Assembly: GCF_024622195.1 (NCBI RefSeq)
Contig: NZ_JANKBI010000001.1
Span: forward strand, 248,001-312,000
Length of the DNA stretch: 64,000 bases
From: Murimonas intestini
Lineage (GTDB): Bacteria > Bacillota > Clostridia > Lachnospirales > Lachnospiraceae
Direction of reading: 5' to 3'
Below the pieces are notes generated by a model. It was not told the DNA's origin, made no database searches, and saw only the letters and a program-made list of their open reading frames with translations. Below, piece by piece: positions 34,743 through 43,109 of this stretch. A program made the position numbers and the translations under genes. The first letter of the stretch is position 1. The number at the start of each line of letters is the position of its first letter.

Positions 34743-37079
34743 TCAAAAAAGCAAGGCGATATGATACACTGCAAACGCAGCGATCCAGGCAATTGCCAGC
34801 TGGCCAAAGACAACTGCCAGCGCCCACTTTCCTCCCAACTCCCGCTTTATAGAGGCCACCGCTGCCACACACGGAGTATACAGTAAGCAGAAAACAAGAA
34901 GAGAGGCCGCGCTTGCTGTAGTCAGTGTTCCCAGCAGGGCTTCTGTTGTTCCAAACAGTACCGTCAGTGAAGAAACAACGCTTTCCTTTGCCATAAACCC
35001 TGTTACCAGCGCTGTGGATATCCGCCAGTCACCAAAACCGGCCGGTGTAAAGACCGGGGAGATAAATCCTGCCACAGCAGCCAGTATACTGTCCTTAGAA
35101 TCTGTTACAAGATGAAATCTTAGGTCAAAGCTCTGCAGAAACCAGATTACAAGGACTGCTATGAAAATGATCGTGCAGGCTCTTTGCAGGAAATCTCTGG
35201 CTTTATCCCAAAGCAGCCGGACTACGTTTTTGGCGCCTGGCATCCTGTAATTTGGCAGTTCCAGTACAAAGGGGACAGGCTCGCCCCGAAACATCGTCTT
35301 CTTGAAAATGAGAGCCATCAGGATTCCAGCCGCAATTCCAAACAAATACAGTCCGATCATGACTAATGCCCCGTGTTTTGGAAAAAACAGGGCTGTAAAA
35401 AATGCATAGATCGGAAGTTTTGCAGTACAGCTCATAAATGGGGTCAGCAAAATCGTCATTTTCCGATCCCGCTCAGACGGCAGTGTCCTGCTAGCCATCA
35501 CACCAGGAACTGTACATCCGAATCCGATCAGCATTGGGACAATACTGCGCCCTGATAATCCTAATTTACGCAGCAGCTTGTCCATAATAAAAGCTACCCT
35601 GGCCAGATAGCCGCTGTCTTCTAAAATCGATAAAAAGAAAAATAAAGTGACAATGATCGGCAGAAAGCTGATCACTCCGCCCACACCTGTAAATATTCCG
35701 TCCACTACAAGGGAACGCAGTACATCATTCACTCCTGCTGCTGTCATTGCCCTGTCCGTAAGATCAGTCAGAGATACGATCCCTGCCTCCAGCAGGTTTT
35801 TAAGGCCCTCACCTATCACACTGAAGGTCAGCCAGAACACTAATGCCATGATCCCGATAAATGCTGGAATTCCTGTATATTTTCCTGTCAGTATACGGTC
35901 CATTTTTCTGCTCCGTGCACGTTCTCTGCTCTCCCCCGGCTTTACAATAGTGGCGTCACAGACCTTCTGTATGTACTCAAAACGCATGGAAGCTATAGCT
36001 GATGCCCTGTCAAGTCCTGTCTCTTCTTCTGTCTGACGGGAGATGTGTTCCAGGGTTTCCATTTCATTCCTGGTGAGGTCCAGTTTTTTCAGAATCTGGC
36101 TGTCGCCTTCAAGGATTTTGCTTGCTGCAAAACGCACCGGAATATCCACAGCTCTGGCATGATCCTCAATGAGATGCATTACCGCATGGATCCCCCTGTG
36201 GATACCTCCTGTGGATTCATCGCAGTAATCTGTGTCTGTGGGGCACTCCTGATACTTGGCAATATGTATTGCATGCTTTACAAGCTCATCGATCCCTTCC
36301 CCCTTTGCCGCGGAGATGGGAACAACCGGCACGCCTAAGCGTTCCTCCAGCTCATTTACCAGCACAGAACCGCCATTTTCCCTCAGCTCATCCATCATAT
36401 TCAGCGCGACTACCATGGGCATATGCAGCTCCAGCAGCTGCATGGTCAAGTACAGGTTTCGCTCAATATTAGTTGCATCAACAATATTGATAATCCCCTT
36501 TGGTTTTTCCTCCAGCAGAAATTCACGTGTTACAAGCTCCTCACTGCTGTATGGGGACATGGAATAGATTCCCGGCAGGTCCGTTATCTGAGTATTGTTA
36601 TATCCCCGTATCGCCCCGTCTTTGCGGTCAACTGTCACACCCGGGAAATTGCCCACATGCTGGTTTGAGCCTGTCAGCTGGTTAAACAGTGTAGTTTTGC
36701 CGCAGTTCTGATTTCCTGCCAGAGCAAATGTGAGGACTGTCCCCTCCGGAAGCGGGTTTTCCGTCTTGCGTTTATGATACTTCCCGCCCTCCCCGTATCC
36801 CGGATGAGGGACTATAGCTTTTTTTCGCCGTGATTTATTTTCAGGCTTACTCTCATGGGGATCGCCTATTTGGATCTTCTCTGCGTCCTCCAGGCGGATG
36901 GTCAGCTCATACCCATGGATCCGAAGCTCTATGGGATCTCCCATAGGCGCATATTTCATTACGGTTACTTCAGCCCCCTGGATCAATCCCATATCCAGGA
37001 AGTGCTGACGCAGGGCGCCGCTCCCTCCAACGGAAAGGATCGTTGCCGTATTTCCGATTTTTAAATCTTTTAATGTCAT
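34743..37079 (-). CDS. feoB: Ferrous iron transporter, FeoA-FeoB fusion
   Basis: 778 residues from the ATG at 37079. Residues about 1-75 are a FeoA SH3-like domain (LKDLKIGNTATILSVGG...LRQHFLDMGLIQGAEVTV). A ~35-residue basic linker joins it to FeoB. The G domain has G1 GNQNCGKTT, G3 DLPGIYSM and G4 NMMDE. The membrane domain has the two Gate motifs, the first with SGRSIVPMLIGFGCTVPGVMAS. It imports Fe2+. A promoter and a DtxR-like dyad lie upstream, so iron repression is likely. Fusion of FeoA to FeoB is known in some Clostridia and Bacteroides. Confidence 0.96.
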   Translation of the reverse strand: MTLKDLKIGNTATILSVGGSGALRQHFLDMGLIQGAEVTVMKYAPMGDPIELRIHGYELTIRLEDAEKIQIGDPHESKPENKSRRKKAIVPHPGYGEGGKYHKRKTENPLPEGTVLTFALAGNQNCGKTTLFNQLTGSNQHVGNFPGVTVDRKDGAIRGYNNTQITDLPGIYSMSPYSSEELVTREFLLEEKPKGIINIVDATNIERNLYLTMQLLELHMPMVVALNMMDELRENGGSVLVNELEERLGVPVVPISAAKGEGIDELVKHAIHIAKYQECPTDTDYCDESTGGIHRGIHAVMHLIEDHARAVDIPVRFAASKILEGDSQILKKLDLTRNEMETLEHISRQTEEETGLDRASAIASMRFEYIQKVCDATIVKPGESRERARSRKMDRILTGKYTGIPAFIGIMALVFWLTFSVIGEGLKNLLEAGIVSLTDLTDRAMTAAGVNDVLRSLVVDGIFTGVGGVISFLPIIVTLFFFLSILEDSGYLARVAFIMDKLLRKLGLSGRSIVPMLIGFGCTVPGVMASRTLPSERDRKMTILLTPFMSCTAKLPIYAFFTALFFPKHGALVMIGLYLFGIAAGILMALIFKKTMFRGEPVPFVLELPNYRMPGAKNVVRLLWDKARDFLQRACTIIFIAVLVIWFLQSFDLRFHLVTDSKDSILAAVAGFISPVFTPAGFGDWRISTALVTGFMAKESVVSSLTVLFGTTEALLGTLTTASAASLLVFCLLYTPCVAAVASIKRELGGKWALAVVFGQLAIAWIAAFAVYHIALLF

Positions 37080-37098
37080 TTGTATCACCCTTTCATTC

Positions 37099-37116
37099 AG
37101 TTAGCATCATCTAACT
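37099..37116. promoter_or_regulatory. DtxR-like iron operator of feoB
   Basis: AGTTAG-6 bases-CTAACT (37099-37104 and 37111-37116), a perfect 6-bp dyad resembling the TTAG-N-CTAA iron-box core. It lies just downstream of the transcription start expected from the promoter at 37130-37158. Confidence 0.6.
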
Positions 37117-37129
37117 TCTGTCCATTCTT

Positions 37130-37158
37130 ATAATAGCCGTTCTTCATGAAAGAGTCAA
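37130..37158 (-). promoter_or_regulatory. feoB promoter
   Basis: On the minus strand TTGACT (37153-37158), 17-base spacer, TATTAT (37130-37135). Confidence 0.75.
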
Positions 37159-37199
37159 CCTGTTATAACCGCTTGTTTCTATTTGGGCCAAAAAACTTT

Positions 37200-37652
37200 C
37201 TAATTGGATTGAAAGCTCATGATTTTTTCACCTTTTGTATCAAGTTTTCCATTAAATTGAAAACCTGTCTGCTGGTAGAGGTTAACAGCTGCCTCATTAT
37301 TTTCGTATACACTCAAATAAATCTGTTTATTGCCATATTCAAGCTGAAGCCTTTTTAACAGGGCCAGTACAGCCGCTTTCCCATACCCTTTTTTCTGGTA
37401 TCTCCTGTCGATCAGGATACGGTCCAGCCACACCTCTCCCTCCGTCTGTGAGTCGCTGAAATATCCATACATAGCAAATCCCACAAGTAAATCACCATCA
37501 TATATCCCCACCGGTTTCCACTCCTGAAACTCATCAGCCTCAGCCATACATTCCCTGACACTTTCAATAAAACCAGCCTGCTCCGGTAATATCTGCAATT
37601 CTTCCACTTTAGTTCTATTTTCCGGACTAACCGGTTCAAAATGTAAATTCAT
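37200..37652 (-). CDS. GNAT acetyltransferase
   Basis: 150 residues from the ATG at 37652 (GGAG 8 bases upstream); the longer frame has no support. The acetyl-CoA loop is RILIDRRYQKKGYGKAAVLALLKRL. The last core motif is SVYENNEAAVNLYQQTGFQFNG. The form resembles spermine/spermidine acetyltransferases (PaiA/BltD-like), but the substrate is not certain. Confidence 0.88.
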   Translation of the reverse strand: MNLHFEPVSPENRTKVEELQILPEQAGFIESVRECMAEADEFQEWKPVGIYDGDLLVGFAMYGYFSDSQTEGEVWLDRILIDRRYQKKGYGKAAVLALLKRLQLEYGNKQIYLSVYENNEAAVNLYQQTGFQFNGKLDTKGEKIMSFQSN

Positions 37653-37715
37653 AATCTTTGCTCCAATCTTTAATACGTTAATCTGAATGATCGATTTCTG
37701 ATTATACTTAAATAC

Positions 37716-37744
37716 TTGTTTAATTGTGATGACCGAAGTATAAT
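37716..37744 (+). promoter_or_regulatory. AraC gene promoter
   Basis: TTGTTT (37716-37721), 17-base spacer, TATAAT (37739-37744), about 88 bases before the AraC start. Confidence 0.55.
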
Positions 37745-37832
37745 GCATATAAATATACAAGTCAATGCTTCACCATCACACTCTGCCAAATGGGCTAAAA
37801 TCATTTCTATTTAGAGCAAAAGGAGAATTAAA

Positions 37833-38744
37833 ATGAAGTACAATTTAGAAGAGATTGAGCAGAGGCTTGCCCGGCTCCATGATGGAAGCCAAATGGAGAC
37901 ATGCTGTCTCTGCCGCGGAATAGAACTTTCTTACCTGATCCTCAAAACCGATCAGCTTACACTGCCTCATGATCCTCTGAAACATATTCTGGAAATCAAT
38001 TATTGCAGGGCTGGACGTATGGGATGGAAAATGGAAAACGGAAACAATGTATACCTGGGTCCAGGTAATTACAGCCTGCATACAATGGATGTTTGTGCAC
38101 ATTCTGTCATAACACTGCCAAATAAGTATTATGAAGGATTCACACTCTGTATTGACCTGGATATGCTTTCACATGAACCTCCTGAACTGCTGTCAGGCAC
38201 AGGAATCACCGGAGAATTTTTGATTCAGAAATTTTGCAAAAACGGCATCCTCACTTCTTTTGCCGGAAATGCTCAGACTGAATCTATTTTCTCAGGTTTC
38301 TACGAACAGCCGCAAGCCTTTCTTCCGGCTTACCAGAAATTAAAAACAATGGAACTTCTGCTGTACCTGGGCAAATGCAGCGTCTCAGCCAATGAGCATT
38401 TAGCTGATTATCAGTCCAGTCAGGTTGAGATCATCCGCAATATCCATGAACAGCTCACCTGTCATATGGACCAACATTTTACTATCGATTCTTTAGCCAA
38501 ACAGTATCTGATGAATCCTACTACCTTAAAGAATGTATTCAAAGCAGTTTATGGAAATTCCATTGCTGCCCATACAAGAGAACACCGGATGGAACGGGCT
38601 GCCAGACTGCTTCTCGAAACCCAGGATAGTATTGCCAGAATCGCACATGCTGTGGGTTACGGAAATCAAAGTAAATTTACAGCAGTGTTTAAAGAATACT
38701 ATCACGTATTGCCTACAGAATACCGAAAATATCACCGGGCGTAA
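37833..38744 (+). CDS. AraC-family transcriptional regulator
   Basis: 303 residues, AAAAGGAG site. The C-terminus has two HTH motifs (FTIDSLAKQYLMNPTTLKNVFKAVYG; DSIARIAHAVGYGNQSKFTAVFKEYYHVLPTEYRK). The N-terminal part starts with a beta-rich region (LEINYCRAGRMGWKMENGNNVYLGPGNYSLHTMD). This type is often found beside siderophore, iron or efflux genes in Clostridia. It lies divergent from GNAT and near feoB; its target is unknown. Confidence 0.9.
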   Translation: MKYNLEEIEQRLARLHDGSQMETCCLCRGIELSYLILKTDQLTLPHDPLKHILEINYCRAGRMGWKMENGNNVYLGPGNYSLHTMDVCAHSVITLPNKYYEGFTLCIDLDMLSHEPPELLSGTGITGEFLIQKFCKNGILTSFAGNAQTESIFSGFYEQPQAFLPAYQKLKTMELLLYLGKCSVSANEHLADYQSSQVEIIRNIHEQLTCHMDQHFTIDSLAKQYLMNPTTLKNVFKAVYGNSIAAHTREHRMERAARLLLETQDSIARIAHAVGYGNQSKFTAVFKEYYHVLPTEYRKYHRA

Positions 38745-38766
38745 GAATCTGCTGCTATGTTTATAC

Positions 38767-39900
38767 TTATACTCTCTCAGAACAATACTGGTTTTTGCCA
38801 TTTCGTTTTGCCTGATACATAAGCGCATCCGCTTTTGAGAAGAACTTCTCGATGTTGTCTCCTTCCGCAGAAGGCAGTCCCTCATATATGCCAAAGCTCA
38901 GTGTTACATCAATGTTTCCTGGCTTTTGGGGGAATATCTTCAGCTTCTCCTGTATCATTTCCACCACATGAATGCCATCCTTCAGGTCTTCACCAGGAAG
39001 GAGCATTATAAATTCCTCGCCCCCATAGCGGAAACACAGATCATCGTGCACAGATTGTTTCATAATCTCCGCCACGGTCTTGATCCACTCATCTCCTACA
39101 AAGTGACCATAATTGTCATTTATCTGCTTAAAATCATCAATATCACATAAAATACAAGTCAGAGTCATCTCCTTCTCCACACAGCGCTTCCATATCACAG
39201 GTGACATCCGTCCCAGTTTTTGTCTGTTATAGAGTCCGGAAAGAACATCTCTTTCGGCTGCATCCTCCAACATGACCTGCCTTTTATATGAACTGATCCT
39301 GACTCCATAATATGTAAGGCTTGAGATCAGGGAAATAATGGCAAACACTGAAAAATTAATAATATTTGCCCAAACGTCATCCTTTATATAGACACTGATT
39401 ATAGCAAGTACCAATCCGCAGCCAACTACATGAAAGATAACATAAAAGACTGGTTTCACAAATGAAACAACCGGCACAATAACAAGGATCGTGATAAAAA
39501 CAATGCCGGAAAAACTACCGTTGTAATGGGCATCAATAGCTGTGATATAGACAGACCATATCACCATAAATGCATCATATACCACGCTCAAATCCTGAAG
39601 TAATCGATATCTGTGCTCAATATCCCTGCCCACGGCTATTAGTATAATATAAGCTGCCACACTGCACAGCAAAAGAGAAGTATACGCTATAAAATAAGCT
39701 ATATGCTCCATACTGCTAAAAAATCCGCCCTGCAGAAACCACATCCCCAGCATTATGATCTCAAAAAAAATTATTGTTGGAACCGCTCTCTTACCACTGG
39801 CTAAACTGTCTGCTGCCGCATGTTTTAGTACTCTTTCCCGTTCAGCTTCCGTTTCAAACTGGCGGTTAAAATTCAACTTTTTTAGGAATTCTAAATTCAT
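38767..39900 (-). CDS. Membrane-bound diguanylate cyclase (GGDEF)
   Basis: 377 residues. About six membrane helices (45-205) are followed by a GGDEF domain with CDIDDFKQINDNYGH and the active site RYGGEEF (about residue 295), so it should make cyclic di-GMP. The residues upstream of GGEEF read VHDD, so the RxxD inhibitory site is missing. It lies opposite the AraC gene, with 22 bases between stops. Confidence 0.93.
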   Translation of the reverse strand: MNLEFLKKLNFNRQFETEAERERVLKHAAADSLASGKRAVPTIIFFEIIMLGMWFLQGGFFSSMEHIAYFIAYTSLLLCSVAAYIILIAVGRDIEHRYRLLQDLSVVYDAFMVIWSVYITAIDAHYNGSFSGIVFITILVIVPVVSFVKPVFYVIFHVVGCGLVLAIISVYIKDDVWANIINFSVFAIISLISSLTYYGVRISSYKRQVMLEDAAERDVLSGLYNRQKLGRMSPVIWKRCVEKEMTLTCILCDIDDFKQINDNYGHFVGDEWIKTVAEIMKQSVHDDLCFRYGGEEFIMLLPGEDLKDGIHVVEMIQEKLKIFPQKPGNIDVTLSFGIYEGLPSAEGDNIEKFFSKADALMYQAKRNGKNQYCSERV

Positions 39901-39999
39901 CTGCTTTTATTCCTTTATACTTTTTATACCGGATAGGGCTTTACGCTTTCTTTCACCATAGATAACTATTTCAGGCGCTGCTGCACTCCGGACAGAACC

Positions 40000-40019
40000 T
40001 CTGCTATGATTATAGCAGA
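40000..40019. promoter_or_regulatory. Dyad over the cyclase -10 box
   Basis: TCTGCTAT (40000-40007) and ATAGCAGA (40012-40019), a perfect 8-bp dyad. The minus strand carries TATAAT inside it (40009-40014), about 110 bases before the cyclase start. The -35 box is weak, so activation is possible. Confidence 0.5.
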
Positions 40020-40070
40020 TATCTGTTCCAAATCATACCTCATTTTTCATATGAAATATTTAAAATGTAT

Positions 40071-40225
40071 TATAGTGTTACTGTTCACTCCGTGACCAGT
40101 AACACGCTCCGCGATGCACAGAAACGGCAAAAAACGCCGTTTCGCGCTGCAAAACTCGGGATATTCGTGCAAAATACGCACGAAAACACCTCGCGGAACG
40201 GTAACGTGTGAATAGTAACATTATA
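40071..40225. repeat. 155-bp palindromic MITE-like element
   Basis: The ends TATAGTGTTACTGTTCAC (40071-40088) and GTGAATAGTAACATTATA (40208-40225) are inverted repeats, 16 of 18 matching. Inside are stems GTGTTACTG/CAGTAACAC (40075/40097), an enclosing TCCGCGA/TCGCGGA (40108/40191), and two hairpins GAAACGGC/GCCGTTTC (40121/40136) and TTCGTGC/GCACGAA (40164/40178). No coding capacity. It abuts the HAD phosphatase stop. A related end occurs at 61443-61460. Confidence 0.75.
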
Positions 40226-40226
40226 G

Positions 40227-40865
40227 TCACTTGATTTTTAACTCCAGAAATTTCTTCAGTTCAAATACTGATTCAAAAGTATAAGGATTATGGGCTTTTA
40301 ATCTGGCGGGATCCGCAAGTTCGGCCCATGCAGCTAAAAGACATGTCACTCCAATGCTGCTGCAGGCGTCAGCATCTTGAACAGTGTCTCCGATATATAT
40401 AAATTCCTCTTTTTTAACTGCGTATTTTTCTAATAAATAAAGTATATTCTCTCTTTTATTGAATCGTTCCTCCGATCCATACAGGACTTCATCAAATATT
40501 TGTTCAAGCCCCAGTTTTTTTAGTGTGATCTTACAGCTCTTTTCCCCTTTCCCTGTAATCAGCGGCACAATAATCTGATTCTGCTTCAGACAGGCAATCA
40601 GTTCGCAGATGCCATCGAAAGGTGCAGAACACATCTCATGCAAATTTTTGTAATTCTCATAAAAACTGTTCAGAGCTTCTTCCCAACCATTTTTAACGAC
40701 TGCCTTTATCATTCCTGTTTCATTCAGTCCGAATGTACTGATGATCTCTTTTTCTGTAAGCTCATGGCCCGCATATGGAGCTGCCGCTTCCGCGAATGCT
40801 TCTATACACATTGGGATGGAATCGCATATGGTGCCGTCAAGATCAAAACCAACCATTTTAATCAT
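40227..40865 (-). CDS. HAD-superfamily hydrolase (phosphoglycolate phosphatase-like)
   Basis: 212 residues from the ATG at 40865 (GGAG 9 bases upstream, 8-base overlap with the previous gene). Motif I is VGFDLDGTICDS, motif II PLITGKGEKS (Thr), the Lys is in the following helix, and motif IV is YIGDTVQDADAC. Alpha-helical cap between motifs I and II. It is a cytoplasmic phosphatase; the substrate is unknown. Co-transcribed with the hexapeptide acetyltransferase. Confidence 0.9.
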   Translation of the reverse strand: MIKMVGFDLDGTICDSIPMCIEAFAEAAAPYAGHELTEKEIISTFGLNETGMIKAVVKNGWEEALNSFYENYKNLHEMCSAPFDGICELIACLKQNQIIVPLITGKGEKSCKITLKKLGLEQIFDEVLYGSEERFNKRENILYLLEKYAVKKEEFIYIGDTVQDADACSSIGVTCLLAAWAELADPARLKAHNPYTFESVFELKKFLELKIK

Positions 40866-41463
40866 GATCATCTTCTCCATTGATTTTTCTTATCACCTTA
40901 CACGGATTTCCAACTGCAACAGAATTAGCCGGTATATTCTTCGTAACAACACTTCCCGCACCGATCACACTGCCCTCACCGATTTTTATTCCGGGAAGAA
41001 TGATCACGCCTCCGCCTATCCAGCAGCCGTCACCAATAGTCACCGGGAGAGCATACGTCTGACAGAAATGTTTCCCGCTTTCAGGTGTCCAATCCGGCGT
41101 CAGACGCTGTTCCAGTTCTACCGGGTGCGCTGCTGTGTAGATTTGAACGTTAGATGCGATCATTACATTATTGCCGATCCTGATCCTGTTGCAGTCTACA
41201 AACGTACAGTTCATATTTATGGATACGTTATTTCCAATAAAAATATTGCCTCCATAATCACATAGAAATGGAGTGCCTACAGAGACATTTCTTCCCACAC
41301 TGCCGAAAAGTTTAAGTAAAATTTCACGCTTCTGATCTTTTTGACTGTAGGGCAGGCCATTATAAACTGACAGCAGCTGCCTTGACTTTTCCTTAAATCC
41401 CAGGAACACTTCGTCGTGGCAATTATAAAGTTCTCCGGCCATACATTTTTCTAATTCTGTCAT
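40858..41463 (-). CDS. Hexapeptide O-acetyltransferase (maltose/galactoside acetyltransferase-like)
   Basis: 201 residues from the ATG at 41463 (AGGAGG upstream). N-terminal MAGELYNCHDEVF domain followed by left-handed beta-helix repeats: IFIGNNVSINMNC, RIRIGNNVMIASNVQIYTAAHP (with the catalytic His), then VTIGDGCWIGGGVIILPGIKIGEGSVIGAGSVVTKNIP. This is the maltose/galactoside acetyltransferase family using acetyl-CoA in the cytoplasm. An intrinsic terminator lies only 28 bases upstream of the start. Confidence 0.93.
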   Translation of the reverse strand: MTELEKCMAGELYNCHDEVFLGFKEKSRQLLSVYNGLPYSQKDQKREILLKLFGSVGRNVSVGTPFLCDYGGNIFIGNNVSINMNCTFVDCNRIRIGNNVMIASNVQIYTAAHPVELEQRLTPDWTPESGKHFCQTYALPVTIGDGCWIGGGVIILPGIKIGEGSVIGAGSVVTKNIPANSVAVGNPCKVIRKINGEDDHD

Positions 41464-41490
41464 ATGAATACCTCCTATAACATAACTATA

Positions 41491-41529
41491 AAAAACATCC
41501 TGTTTTAATTCAAGTAACAGGATGTTTTT
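41491..41529. terminator. Bidirectional intrinsic terminator/attenuator
   Basis: AACATCCTGTT (41494-41504) and AACAGGATGTT (41516-41526) pair, with A- and T-runs on both sides, so the stem extends to about 14 bp and ends in T-runs in both directions. It terminates the RpiR gene but leaves no room for a promoter before the acetyltransferase. Confidence 0.85.
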
Positions 41530-41575
41530 TTCTCCGCGCTTCACAGCAAAAACGCTTTGGGGATCTTAAAGTGTA

Positions 41576-42307
41576 TCAGAAGATCCTTCTGGCCAATGCT
41601 TCCATCAGAAAAAGCACCGGGACCTGAGATGTTGCATTAAATCCGCCGTTTACAGTCTCTGATTCTAAGCAGTATGATATGTTCCAGTCAGATATCCTTG
41701 CAATTGTTGAGTTTGGGTGATTGGTGATGCTGAGTATATTGCAGCCATGCGCCCGGAATTTCTGAATTGTCTCTATAAGTTCTGTTGTCTCTCCGCTGAC
41801 AGACAATGCGATCACAGATGTTTTCGGAAATGAAGTTTCCATAAGAGGATATAAGACATCCTCCAGGCCAACAGAAAATTTCCCAAAGTTTGAAAAGTAT
41901 CTGGCACCATATCTGGCCAGGGCCCCGGATGAGCCCAGACCGGCAAAGATAACCATCTCTGCTTCCCGTATCAGCCTGACTCCTTCCTGTATTTTATTTT
42001 CGAATGCACATGTTGTAGTTCCCTGGAAGTAATGCAATAATTGTTTAAGATCAAAACCCGGAGTGATACCGGCACTTTCTTTTATATATCTGCCAAATTG
42101 TTCCTTGAAATCATTATAGCTCGCGCAATCCAGTCTGTTACAAAATCTTATAATGGTAGAAGTTGACATATTAACATCTGCCGCAAGCTCCCTGATCGTC
42201 ATATATGGTATTTTTTCTGCATTAGAAATCATATATTTATAGAGCATGATCTCAGTCTCATTAAACTTTTGAATTATGTCATACCTGAATAATTCTGTAT
42301 TTACCAT
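41576..42307 (-). CDS. RpiR/MurR-family regulator with SIS domain
   Basis: 243 residues, AGGAGG site. The HTH is YMTIRELAADVNMSTSTIIRFCNRLDCASYNDFKE (about 35-70). The SIS sugar-phosphate domain has VIFAGLGSSGALARYGA and ALSVSGETTELIETIQKFRAHGCNILSITN. It senses a sugar phosphate or amino-sugar phosphate. Targets may include the acetyltransferase and phosphatase downstream. Confidence 0.92.
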   Translation of the reverse strand: MVNTELFRYDIIQKFNETEIMLYKYMISNAEKIPYMTIRELAADVNMSTSTIIRFCNRLDCASYNDFKEQFGRYIKESAGITPGFDLKQLLHYFQGTTTCAFENKIQEGVRLIREAEMVIFAGLGSSGALARYGARYFSNFGKFSVGLEDVLYPLMETSFPKTSVIALSVSGETTELIETIQKFRAHGCNILSITNHPNSTIARISDWNISYCLESETVNGGFNATSQVPVLFLMEALARRIF

Positions 42308-42471
42308 TGCCCGAAACCTCCTGTCCTGAAAATACGATACACTCTCCCACCGCTTTGAGATTTAAATAAACATCGTTATCGCCTTACATGCCGGTATTTT
42401 ATATATCAGTATATCATATTTTTCCTTACTGTAAATCAGACAAACAATGTGGCACCCGCAAAACATACTGG

Positions 42472-43092
42472 TTACTTTAATATCCCGCCTTCCAGTTTTA
42501 ACACCACATCTGCCTGATTGGCCACATCCGCTGAATGAGTGACAATGATCACGCATTTATCCTCTAAATTGTGCGCATAGTTGACTAATAATTTCGTGAC
42601 GGCGTCTGCGTTTGCCACATCCAGATTCCCCGTAGGTTCATCTGCCAGCAAGACAGAGGCATCGGAAATCAACGCTCTGGCAACAGCTACACGCTGCTGT
42701 TGGCCTCCGGAGAGCTTTAAAGCATTCTGTTTCGCCAGCTTCTTATCGATCCCTACCTTTTCCAATACAGGAAGTGCATCCAATGTAGAAATGAGATTTA
42801 AATTTTCTTCGGCAGTCAGGTAATCGATAAGGTTGAAATTTTGAAAAATAAAAGCCACTTCTTTCCGCCTGTAGTCAGGGAGCTCTTTTTCATTTATTGG
42901 TCTGCCATTTAAGAGAACAGAGCCCTCATCTGGAATGTCCAGCCCGCCCAGAATAGAGAGCAGTGTAGTCTTTCCACAGCCTGAAGCGCCTAAAATAGCA
43001 TAAACTTTTCCGGGCAAAAAGGCTGCATTTAAATTCTTTAACACGAAAGAATTTCGATTATATGAGAAATTAATATTTTTAAGCTCTAACAT
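42472..43092 (-). CDS. ABC transporter ATPase (MacB/LolD type), module 1
   Basis: 206 residues from the ATG at 43092 (GGAGG 8 bases upstream). Walker A GASGCGKTT, signature LSGGQQQR, Walker B VLLADEPTGNLD, H-loop VTHSADVA. This ATPase type powers FtsX-like permeases that move or sense antimicrobial peptides and lipoproteins. It ends the minus-strand operon behind two permease genes; the kinase and regulator are upstream. Confidence 0.95.
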   Translation of the reverse strand: MLELKNINFSYNRNSFVLKNLNAAFLPGKVYAILGASGCGKTTLLSILGGLDIPDEGSVLLNGRPINEKELPDYRRKEVAFIFQNFNLIDYLTAEENLNLISTLDALPVLEKVGIDKKLAKQNALKLSGGQQQRVAVARALISDASVLLADEPTGNLDVANADAVTKLLVNYAHNLEDKCVIIVTHSADVANQADVVLKLEGGILK

Positions 43093-43109
43093 AGAGATAA
43101 CCTCCAAAT

